A stretch of DNA of 21,602 nucleotides, from IMG/VR virus record IMGVR_UViG_3300027969_000465, positions 1-21,602 of that record; one strand, 5' to 3'. Made by a program: the position numbers and the translations under genes. Origin of the DNA: a virus. Shown in pieces: positions 8,647-16,100 of the stretch (position 1 is the stretch's first letter; each line of letters starts with the position of its first letter). The notes under the pieces were generated by a model. That model did not search any database. It was given only the letters and a program-made list of their open reading frames with translations, and was not told the origin of the DNA.

Positions 8647-9096
8647 TCAAACTAAACTAAATCCACCATACTCAAAATTAAAATTTTTACCTGAAAAAAT
8701 GTCAGTTAAGTCAGATAACATACCTTTTAGTTGTGGGCGTAGATCCACGGTGTATCTTACCTTTGGGGGGTATACTTTTGCATCAAACATTCTATGACAA
8801 ATTGTCATATCTCCAACTCTAATTACTATACTAAAATTCTCATCACCATCAGTATTTGATGTGTTTAAGACATCAGGATTCTCCTGAATTTCATACTGAT
8901 TGTCTAACATATAAACAATCGTTCTCATCTTTAAATCGTTTTTTAATCTAGTACATAAATCCTCAATGTATTCATATACATCAAAAGAATTTCTTGATTT
9001 AGGATTAAATCCTCTAACATTAAAGAACCTTTGAACGATAATGTTTTCGTTACATTTCAATAAGAATTCTACTTTTGTAAAATCTAAATCTTTCAT
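8647..9096 (-). CDS. Uncharacterised 149-aa protein, translationally coupled to the exonuclease
   Basis: I do not recognise this protein. I place the start at ATG 9096 (MKDLDFTKVEF) because that ATG overlaps the exonuclease stop as ATGA, a classic coupling arrangement. An upstream in-frame ATG at 9174 would only read a basic tail across exonuclease coding sequence. The predicted product is soluble. An N-terminal helix/strand region leads to a beta-rich centre (FSIVIRVGDMTICHRMF at about 94-110), then YPPKVRYTVDLR and an aromatic, glycine-rich C-terminus (NFEYGGFSLV). There is no transmembrane segment, nucleotide-binding loop or cysteine cluster. It sits between the exonuclease and the replicative helicase, so a DNA-replication accessory role is a reasonable guess from context alone. 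Confidence 0.75.
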   Translation of the reverse strand: MKDLDFTKVEFLLKCNENIIVQRFFNVRGFNPKSRNSFDVYEYIEDLCTRLKNDLKMRTIVYMLDNQYEIQENPDVLNTSNTDGDENFSIVIRVGDMTICHRMFDAKVYPPKVRYTVDLRPQLKGMLSDLTDIFSGKNFNFEYGGFSLV

Positions 9097-10109
9097 AAAT
9101 TTGTTTTTTTGTTTCTGTAATTTGTTTTTTCTTTTCTTGTTAATTTTAAAAATGGTTTCAAAAAATTCACCCAAGCGTCGTCACCTTTTGGTAGGTATTT
9201 AAAGAATCCATCTTCCATCATCATTTTAATTAAGTTTCTATATCCCCTTCCGTCAGGATCTAAAGTTTCTGAATAATATAATTCAACTAACTTCTTATCT
9301 TCTTCATTTATTAATGGATTAGATAAATCAACTAATATCTGATTTATAGTGAAGAACTTATCTCCGAGTATCCCCTCTTTGGTTTTCCCACTTGATAGAT
9401 TATTCAAAACAACACTTTTATTTTGACTCTCTAACAACTTTCTACCTTTGTTTAAAACATCGGTGAATGATACTTGCGAATCAAGTATCTCGGGAAATAA
9501 TTTAACTAATGTTTTCTCACCAAGTAAACTAATACCATCAATATTATCTGATGTGTCACCAGCAACTATCTTAAATGTCTTTATATTATAATGAGGGATA
9601 CTATAATCTTTGATTTTTATCTTATCACCATTTTTATAATATCGTTTTTGTTGCGGGGAATATATCGTCACCCTTTCCGAAATAAGTTGAGTAAGATCTT
9701 TATCCGATGAAAAAATTGTCTTATCCTCGTCTTCGGATATTTGACAATAATACGCGATTAAATCATCCGCTTCCGAATGTTCAACTTCCAATTGTCTAAC
9801 AAACATCTCTTCAAGATATTGTTTTACTCTTTGTTTTTGATTGTTGAATGAATACACTTTGTCTTCAGTGTAAGATGATTTACGATTTCCCTTATATTTT
9901 GGGTATAGTAATCGTCTTTGGGATGAATTTTCGTCTCCATCCCAAAAAACAATCACTTTATTGAAGTAGGACTCCTCCAAGAATTTTCGTAAAGTATTTA
10001 GGAAATACCAAATACCCCCGACGTGTTCACCTTCATTAAAGAAATCTTTAACTCCGTGAAAACCTATTTTTAATAAATTGTTACCATCAACAATTAATGT
10101 TTTGTTCAT
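9093..10109 (-). CDS. 5'-3' exonuclease / RNase H, FEN family
   Basis: A 338-aa flap-endonuclease-type nuclease, comparable with T4 RNase H (305 aa) and the N-terminal domain of DNA polymerase I. Acidic metal-binding residues appear in the family order: D8 in LIVDGNN, D57 in VFWDGDE, E113/D115/D116 in EADDLIAY, D136/D138 in SSDKDLTQL, and D185/D188 in AGDTSDNIDGI. The last motif leads into a helix-hairpin-helix-like DNA-binding segment. The basic RRLLYPKYKGNRK stretch at about 65-77 matches the helical-arch region. In T4 the equivalent enzyme removes RNA primers and cooperates with gp32, which lies two genes upstream here. ATG 10109 follows the uvsX stop by 30 nt. The TGA stop overlaps the ATG of the 149-aa gene. 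Confidence 0.92.
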   Translation of the reverse strand: MNKTLIVDGNNLLKIGFHGVKDFFNEGEHVGGIWYFLNTLRKFLEESYFNKVIVFWDGDENSSQRRLLYPKYKGNRKSSYTEDKVYSFNNQKQRVKQYLEEMFVRQLEVEHSEADDLIAYYCQISEDEDKTIFSSDKDLTQLISERVTIYSPQQKRYYKNGDKIKIKDYSIPHYNIKTFKIVAGDTSDNIDGISLLGEKTLVKLFPEILDSQVSFTDVLNKGRKLLESQNKSVVLNNLSSGKTKEGILGDKFFTINQILVDLSNPLINEEDKKLVELYYSETLDPDGRGYRNLIKMMMEDGFFKYLPKGDDAWVNFLKPFLKLTRKEKTNYRNKKTNL

Positions 10110-10139
10110 TTTAATACGATTAACTCGTTCTACAATATA

Positions 10140-11132
10140 TTAAACTTCAAATTCCCCTTCTTCTTCGGGGGATTCATCTAATGAGTAATTAGATCCACCC
10201 AATTTTGTTTCCCAATAATCGGAATACTCTTTTTTGTATTTATCTAAAGATTCTTTACTATCTACGATATATCCTTGTGGAACCGCAATAATTTTACCAT
10301 CTTTATATCCAATACCATTTACGTGATTCTTCAATATTGAGATTTTTGTCCTGATTGCAAATGATACTTTTCTACCATTTTTAGTTGCGTCAATGTGACT
10401 AATTCCCGCTTTCTTCTGATTACCAAATAAGAACACCAATGAAGATGCTAACCATACCGCCTCACCACCTTTAGCCTTGATTTCAGGTTGTCCAAACGGA
10501 TTATCAGGAAGTAACACCCAAGGTTGATTTAAAATCACGAGAGTGTTGTAATAGGGGTATTCTTCTTTTTTAGATTTTGATATTCTTGAATGGATTCCCA
10601 TACCAATTTTATCGGCTAAAACTTTTGCGTTGTGCATTCCCCCTCCTTTTCCTTCAAAAGTCATTTGACAAGGAATTGATCCGATTGAGTCCCACAAGAA
10701 TAAAACACTATAAGGAATGTCTCCTTTTTCTTGTGCGTTCAAGATATCATTAATAAACTCGGTAGCTTGTTCTATCGTATCAAAAGAATCGTTAAAGATA
10801 AACATCCCATCATATTCACCATCTTCATTTTTTTCAGCTTGTAATCCTAACTCAATTGCGTGTTCCCATGACCATTTCTTTTCAGTAATAATAAGAACAG
10901 GTAAATGTCCTTTTCGTTGTGCATCCGCCGCGGCAAGAATCATTGCGGTTGTTTTTGAGGTATTTGAGTGACCCAAGAACATATTTATACCACCCATAAT
11001 AGGACCTGGTAATCCACACGCTTCCATAAACGCCTCACCACAATTGTAATAATTTTCAGGCTTGTATTTAGTTTTGGTGGAAAACTTATTCTTGATGTTA
11101 TCAAACGATATTTCTTTCTTTTTAATCGCCAT
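10140..11132 (-). CDS. uvsX: UvsX-like recombinase (RecA family)
   Basis: A 330-aa RecA/Rad51-type strand-exchange ATPase, shorter than T4 UvsX (391 aa). Walker A is GHSNTSKT at 54-61 inside GGINMFLGHSNTSKTTAM. Walker B is VLFLWDSIGSIP at 143-154. A conserved ILNQPW segment near residues 200-205 and a later KGGEAVWLASS fit the UvsX core and its DNA-binding loops. The C-terminus is acidic (DESPEEEGEFEV), as in many RecA-family regulatory tails. It is expected to drive recombination-dependent replication and repair with gp32. The gene follows gp32 across an 80-nt gap filled mainly by a hairpin, leaving a 33-nt leader. That leader (AACAAAACAAACAAATTAA) is similar to the helicase leader. No UvsY mediator gene was recognised. 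Confidence 0.92.
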   Translation of the reverse strand: MAIKKKEISFDNIKNKFSTKTKYKPENYYNCGEAFMEACGLPGPIMGGINMFLGHSNTSKTTAMILAAADAQRKGHLPVLIITEKKWSWEHAIELGLQAEKNEDGEYDGMFIFNDSFDTIEQATEFINDILNAQEKGDIPYSVLFLWDSIGSIPCQMTFEGKGGGMHNAKVLADKIGMGIHSRISKSKKEEYPYYNTLVILNQPWVLLPDNPFGQPEIKAKGGEAVWLASSLVFLFGNQKKAGISHIDATKNGRKVSFAIRTKISILKNHVNGIGYKDGKIIAVPQGYIVDSKESLDKYKKEYSDYWETKLGGSNYSLDESPEEEGEFEV

Positions 11133-11166
11133 AATTAATTTGTTTGTTTTGTTTAAAGATAAAAAA

Positions 11167-11193
11167 AGGTAGTGACTTTGTAAATCACTACCT
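11167..11193 (-). terminator. Hairpin terminator between gp32 and uvsX
   Basis: A perfect 9-bp stem (AGGTAGTGA/TCACTACCT) with a 9-nt loop is followed on the minus strand by seven T residues. It lies 20 nt past the gp32 stop and 34 nt before the uvsX ATG. Either it is leaky or it stabilises the gp32 mRNA 3' end, because little room is left for a separate uvsX promoter. Confidence 0.85.
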
Positions 11194-11212
11194 ACACTAT
11201 AGATTCTTTTTT

Positions 11213-12079
11213 TTAGAACGGTAATTCTTCATCAATCGCCTCATTTACTTGAGGATCAACAACAGGTGCTGGTGTTGATTTAGAACCTCCGATGGAAGTT
11301 TCTGCAACCTCATCATTAGAATAAACAAATCCACCTTTGTCAGAATCCCATCTTGGAGTTTCTCCACGAGAAATCGCTTCAAGATATTCTACAGGTTTTT
11401 TAGAGTAAACATCCTCCCAAGTTAACTCGTCATTAATCCACTCTGACATTGTGTTAGTGTCTTCGTGAAGTGGTGACGGATCATCATACATTACAGTTTG
11501 GATTACGGTATACACAGATCCTGTGTTAGTTTTCGCCTTTGTCAACTCCAAAATCAAATCTCTACCTTTATCGGCATCGGTAACATCACCTTTTGCTTTC
11601 CAAATAGGAATAATTTTGTCAAGAATACCTTCTTGTTTGTAATTGTGTTTAAATCTCCAAAATTTAACACCGTCTTGTTCGTTGTCACGATCAACAACTT
11701 TCACAATATAAAATTTACGAGCTTTGTATTGTTTGGCAATTTCCTTATCGGAATCCTTACCCGTTGACATCAAATCATCGTGAACTTCATTTAATGGTGA
11801 ACGCTCATTGTCGTTTTTACCTGGATCATAAAGTTTAACCCATTTCCCATCAACTTTAATCTCGTGGAACCATACCTCTTTAAAAGGTGAAGAACCATCA
11901 GGTGTTGGTAGGATTCTTAGTCGTTTCTGACCTTGTTTTTCACTGTCTTTAAGAATTGCAGCAAAATATTTTTTCATTCTTTCGTCCGAAGACATTTTTG
12001 AGGTGTTAGAAGAACCACCTTGTTTTGAGTTCTCGTATTGAGCCAAAACTGCATCTAAAACATTGTTTGTTGTCGCCAT
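11213..12079 (-). CDS. gp32: Single-stranded DNA-binding protein, gp32-like
   Basis: A 288-aa protein near the size of T4 gp32 (301 aa). Residues about 30-60 (DERMKKYFAAIL...RLRILPTPDG) and 66-85 (FKEVWFHEIKVDGKWVKLYD) fit the start of the gp32 OB-fold core. FWRFKHNYKQ and the acidic WINDELTWEDVY segment follow. The N-terminal 28 residues, rich in S, T, N and Q, would be the cooperativity arm. The C-terminal tail after about 245 is flexible and acidic and ends EAIDEELPF. Two departures stand out. There is no cysteine at all, so the zinc site of T4 gp32 (H64, C77, C87, C90) is absent. The tail also ends in an acidic-L-P-F tip like bacterial SSB. The gene has its own sigma70-like promoter (12139-12111) and lies between two terminators, which fits a highly expressed unit. 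Confidence 0.88.
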   Translation of the reverse strand: MATTNNVLDAVLAQYENSKQGGSSNTSKMSSDERMKKYFAAILKDSEKQGQKRLRILPTPDGSSPFKEVWFHEIKVDGKWVKLYDPGKNDNERSPLNEVHDDLMSTGKDSDKEIAKQYKARKFYIVKVVDRDNEQDGVKFWRFKHNYKQEGILDKIIPIWKAKGDVTDADKGRDLILELTKAKTNTGSVYTVIQTVMYDDPSPLHEDTNTMSEWINDELTWEDVYSKKPVEYLEAISRGETPRWDSDKGGFVYSNDEVAETSIGGSKSTPAPVVDPQVNEAIDEELPF

Positions 12080-12103
12080 ATATTTGTGTTATTAAAAGTT
12101 TAC

Positions 12104-12139
12104 AATAGAAAGTATAAATATAAAAAGTGTCGCAGTCAA
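12104..12139 (-). promoter_or_regulatory. Sigma70-like promoter upstream of gp32
   Basis: On the minus strand TTGACT (12139-12134) is separated by exactly 17 nt from TATACT (12116-12111), giving strong matches to -35 and -10 boxes. The predicted start near 12104 leaves a leader of about 25 nt before ATG 12079. It lies between the preceding terminator and gp32. Bacteroidota housekeeping promoters usually differ from this consensus, so the recognising polymerase is uncertain. Confidence 0.5.
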
Positions 12140-12161
12140 TATGTATGTAAAAATTAAAAGA

Positions 12162-12177
12162 AGGGCACTGATGCCCT
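12162..12177 (-). terminator. Terminator after the 222-aa gene
   Basis: A compact hairpin (AGGGCA, 4-nt loop, TGCCCT) is followed on the minus strand by TTCTTTTAATTTTT. It begins 8 nt past the stop of the 222-aa gene and separates it from the gp32 promoter. Confidence 0.85.
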
Positions 12178-12184
12178 CTCTTAA

Positions 12185-12853
12185 TTAAGGCATCATATCT
12201 TCGTCATCGTAAGTATTAAAAGTGTCTTGTATTTGTTTTGGAGAGAAATCCTCAACCTCATCTTTGGTTAAGATATATTCTTCTCTACCTTGTTTTTCAA
12301 ACTGATCTTCTTTGTCTTCAAAATAATCAGATAGTTTTTGATTAAAAGGTCCGGAATCTAAACTTCTTAATTCAAGTTTTTCTTCAGGAGTTTTAGGTCT
12401 AAATTTTTCAATTTTTTGTTCCAATGAATTAACTGCGTTCATTAGGTTATCCATTTCACCCAATCTGTTTTCCAAATTTTCAAGTTGTTTGAATAAGGTG
12501 TCAAAATATTCCTCTTGTTTTGTTTCAATATTTTTTTGTGAATTAACTAAATCAGTAATTTCAAGTTCTTCTTTATCGTCCTCATCTTTACCCACTTCTT
12601 CAACTTCAGGATCTTGAGATACATCAATTGGTTCAGGGGCAGTACCTGCTTCAGGTGCCGGTGGTGGAGGTAAAGCTCCGGGTGCTGGCGGTGTTTCCAT
12701 TCCTGGTTCAGGTGGTAATCCCGCATCAGGTAATGGTGGAAGTGCTGCCGGATCCGGCTCAACGGGAGCCTCTTGTTCCATTATGTAATTATTAATTGAG
12801 TTATATCTATTAATTTCTTCTAATATTTTTTTATCTATTTTCATATTAACCAT
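12185..12853 (-). CDS. Acidic, proline-rich coiled-coil protein with N-terminal tag (unknown)
   Basis: This 222-aa product is not recognised. The first about 26 residues are a charged helix (KIDKKILEEINRYNSINNYI) ending in I-M-E, resembling a prohead-protease-type cut site. Residues 28-80 are a Pro/Ala/Glu linker with runs such as LPPPPAPEAG, followed by an acidic patch at 81-98. A predicted coiled coil covers about 104-152 (heptad-like LENLENRLGEMDNLMNAV). The C-terminal 70 residues are highly charged and end YDDEDMMP. Possible roles are a head core, scaffold or packaged internal protein, or a tail accessory; none can be chosen from sequence. Two starts are possible: ATG 12853 overlaps the upstream stop by 8 nt, and ATG 12844 lies just past it. 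Neither has a Shine-Dalgarno sequence. A strong terminator follows. Confidence 0.8.
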   Translation of the reverse strand: MVNMKIDKKILEEINRYNSINNYIMEQEAPVEPDPAALPPLPDAGLPPEPGMETPPAPGALPPPPAPEAGTAPEPIDVSQDPEVEEVGKDEDDKEELEITDLVNSQKNIETKQEEYFDTLFKQLENLENRLGEMDNLMNAVNSLEQKIEKFRPKTPEEKLELRSLDSGPFNQKLSDYFEDKEDQFEKQGREEYILTKDEVEDFSPKQIQDTFNTYDDEDMMP

Positions 12854-13079
12854 TTAATAATTGTTTTATACCTGTTTTGGTTTCAACTTGAATTTTTTTA
12901 TTTGTGTTCATTGTGTTATCCACTCTCTCAATTAAACCATCTTTCATTCTAAGGGTGTAACAATCTCCAGTGTCTAAATCACAAACTTCTTTATAACCAT
13001 TCCCTTTATCTTTTTCCGTAACTCTTGTGTTTTTACCCAAGTAGTTATCCAAAATTAATTTAGTATTATTCATATCCAT
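12846..13079 (-). CDS. Small 77-aa protein of unknown function
   Basis: A short soluble protein with no recognised family. The centre (YKEVCDLDTGDCYTLRMKDG at about 29-48) contains two cysteines six residues apart and looks like a small beta-hairpin unit. The C-terminus is basic and ends GIKQLLNG. ATG 13079 is followed two codons later by a second ATG at 13073, so the exact start is uncertain. TATTTAT lies 8 nt upstream of the first ATG. The 3' end overlaps the ATG of the 222-aa gene, suggesting coupling of the two. Codon pattern and tight packing support it being a real gene. Confidence 0.65.
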   Translation of the reverse strand: MDMNNTKLILDNYLGKNTRVTEKDKGNGYKEVCDLDTGDCYTLRMKDGLIERVDNTMNTNKKIQVETKTGIKQLLNG

Positions 13080-13106
13080 TTTTATTTATAAATATCATAA
13101 CATTCC

Positions 13107-13155
13107 AAAAAATTAAAGTATTGAACTAATTTGTCTATATTGTTCAATATTACTT
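13107..13155 (-). terminator. AT-rich hairpin terminator after the giant hub-like gene
   Basis: On the minus strand AAGTA+TTGAAC (with a 3-nt bulge) pairs with GTTCAA+TACTT, followed by TAATTTTTT. It lies about 26 nt beyond the stop at 13181, in a 101-nt intergenic gap. The stem is weak because it is AT-rich and bulged. Confidence 0.5.
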
Positions 13156-13180
13156 TTTGTTGTTATAATCGTAATTTATT

Positions 13181-16100
13181 TTACCCACCTTTTTGAAGGA
13201 TAGTATTATATTCGGTGTATGCATCACCAAAAGGTTCTTCTAATTTTTTCTGATCTTGTTCGGTTAAAGTGTCAAATAATTTTTGAGATTCCTTTACCGG
13301 ATAGTTGTTCATATAAAATTTAGAGAACGCCTCACCATATTTAGTTTCGTCAGTCGTATTATTACCCGTTACATAATTTTTTATAACATATAAACTAGGT
13401 CCATATTTTGCAATCATAAAATTTATAAATTGTTCAAAAGATGAAAATACCGCCAAAGGAATGTTTTTACTATTACAATAGTAGTTGTTTTCAAAATATT
13501 TTTTTGAATCTCCATAATTAAAATTTAACGATATTAACCCATAATTGTTACCGTAAGATTTAAAGACATTGGACGGTTTTGTTATTACCGTCATAATACC
13601 ATATATAAATGATCCCAAAATTTTTGAATCGTTACTATTCCTATTTTTACTAACTAATTCATTTATTCTATCCACAACATCTTGTTTGTTGATTGGTTCC
13701 GATGTTAAATTTTCAGCATTTGTAAAATTCTTATAATCGTTATTTAATAACCCAGAACAAGCCTGATTCGCATTAAGAGTTGTATTATTCTCACTAGCAT
13801 TATTTAATTTATTTGCCGTTTGAGATAAATTGTTGACAGATTTTTGAGTATTAATATCTTCATTTTGTTTAATTCTTTCTCGTATATCATTTAGTATTTT
13901 GGTACTGATTGATTGTATAAAACTTTCAATTTTAGGTATACTATAAAAAGGTTGTCTTTGTCCTTCAAAAGTCGTATCAAATCCGTTTTCAGAAATTCTA
14001 TGAGCAACTTTAGTAATCATATATGGTCCACTAAATAATGGAACATTTCTTAAATTAAAATACATCATAGGTTGTATCAAGGCGTTACCCATCATATCAA
14101 TACTACATTTGTAACTTCTATTTTTATAAACATTATATAATGAAACACTTTGAGTGTAACTTCCTCTATTTCTAGACTGATTAGCCATTTGGTTTAAAAC
14201 TTCTAAAGATTCCGTAGTTGGTAATCCCGGGTCTTGAGAAATGTCAAGTTGTTTAAAGATTTGTTGATTTTGTGGTCCAATATCCACATTAAAACCAACA
14301 ACTTTATTTGATGTTGCCCAATCAGTTTTATTTTCTTGACTCTCCACCAATGGATTGTCAGTTGCTCTTCTTAAATCAAAGGCATCATCTCTATATCTAT
14401 AATCAACATTATCGTTAATTGCCAGATGTTCACTTGGTTTATTAGCGTAGAAACAAACAAATTTTGATGTGGTTTCCCTATAATCAACATTTAAATAAGT
14501 CCCAAATAAACTATTCGCAAATTCTAAACTACCTTCAGGTCTTGGTGTGGCATTTTTACTTACATCTCTAATGTTGTAAAAATTTGCAAATGCGGGAATT
14601 ACAAAACTCACAAAATTATTTTGAGTTAGTATTGTGTTTATAGTGTCCAACATTCTATTTGTTGCAAGTGAGCTATCTATTAAAGTTTTTAATTCAAAAA
14701 TATCAACATATATTTGTTGTCCAACATCTCTACTCGCTCTGTCCATTAAAAGAACATCTTCAAATAAGGTTTTGTTTTTAAAATCAGTTCCTGAAATCCA
14801 AGTATCGTTAATACTTTTAAATAAGTCCCACAATTCGTATCTAGTTTGTTCCCCCTCGTAATCGGCTCTAACTTTAGAGTTTGTCTGACTAATATTAACA
14901 TTAGGAAGTTCTTTCCTCAATTTAGTCATTTCTAAATCCAATAAAGTATTAATATATGTGTTACTTTTGTTAATGTAACTGTCCATTAAATTTTTGAATT
15001 TGGTTGAATTGAAATTACTATCTTCCAACTTTTGGGTTGCATATATTTTAATTAATGGTGATAATCTTTTAATTGAGTTATCGGTGAACTCAATGTTCAT
15101 ATCCAAAAAGAAGTCGGTTATATATGAACCATTATCATCATATACTAATTCAGGTATTTCTGAAAAACCAACATATGTTTCCAAAGTTTTCCAAGTTTCA
15201 GGATTTTGTGTTTTAGATTGTAATAAAGTTATTGTCCCACCGGCACTTGGTAAACTATTTGGTGAACCAACATTATACCCTTGGAAACTATACGGATCAA
15301 TTATGATTTGATTTGAATACGAATAGAATAATTTTTTATCAAAATTTGATGGGTTACCATATTTCATAGTAACTTTATATTCCATAAAGGAACCTAACAC
15401 TTGTTGGAAATTTTTAACCTGTGACTCCTGAATTTCATTAATCGTCACCGATCCGTTTACATTATCTTTTGGTTTTGGCACCTTCATTAAAGATCTCATC
15501 AAGGATTGGAAATTATTATTAGTAATTTCATTTGTGGTGTCGGTACCAAGGGTTGGTTTTATATTTGTGTTGTAATTATATACTGAACGACTAAAGTTTA
15601 AAAACTCGTTTTCCATTATATCTAAAATATCTTTTTCAAATGTTGTAAATAATTCACTAATTTTTGAATATTCTGATGTCACCCCACTAATTGAAAACGC
15701 TTGTTGTATTTCCTCATTATTTTTTATATGTTTCAAATAACTATTTGGTAATGGTTTTGATAACTTATCATTGTCAAAATACCCATAATTCGGTGCTTTC
15801 CAAAATAATCTTACTGAACCATTATAAACTGCGGGGTTGTTAACAACTTCTGTCACCAAATCACCATTAGTTTTAAAACATTCGTCTTTAGTTTGATTTA
15901 CCGAAGAACCAAATGATGGCATCGGATATATATTGTTACCATCTGATGTCTCAACAAAACAACTCCAAGATTTTAAATTTAATGATCTATTTGAGTTTCC
16001 TGAATCAAATCCAGGTAAACCGTTTATTGTGGATCCCGCGGCAGATTTTAAATATAATTTTCCATTATTTAAAACTGTTTGTATTTCACTATTTGAGTAT

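Noticed and set aside
9097-9174. Longer N-terminus for the 149-aa protein, starting at 9174
   Set aside because: It would overlap the exonuclease by 82 nt and encode only a Lys-rich stretch. The ATGA overlap start at 9096 is far more typical.
11498-11767. Plus-strand open frame opposite gp32
   Set aside because: Antisense shadow of a well-supported gene with no leader or motif.
12547-12762. Second minus-strand frame of 71 codons inside the 222-aa gene
   Set aside because: It translates the proline-codon-rich region in another frame into an His/Gln-rich peptide; no start context or homology.
14994-15311. Plus-strand open frames opposite the giant hub-like gene (also 14634-14861, 15913-16397)
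   Set aside because: All lie within one long continuous minus-strand gene and show no family motif; treated as shadows.
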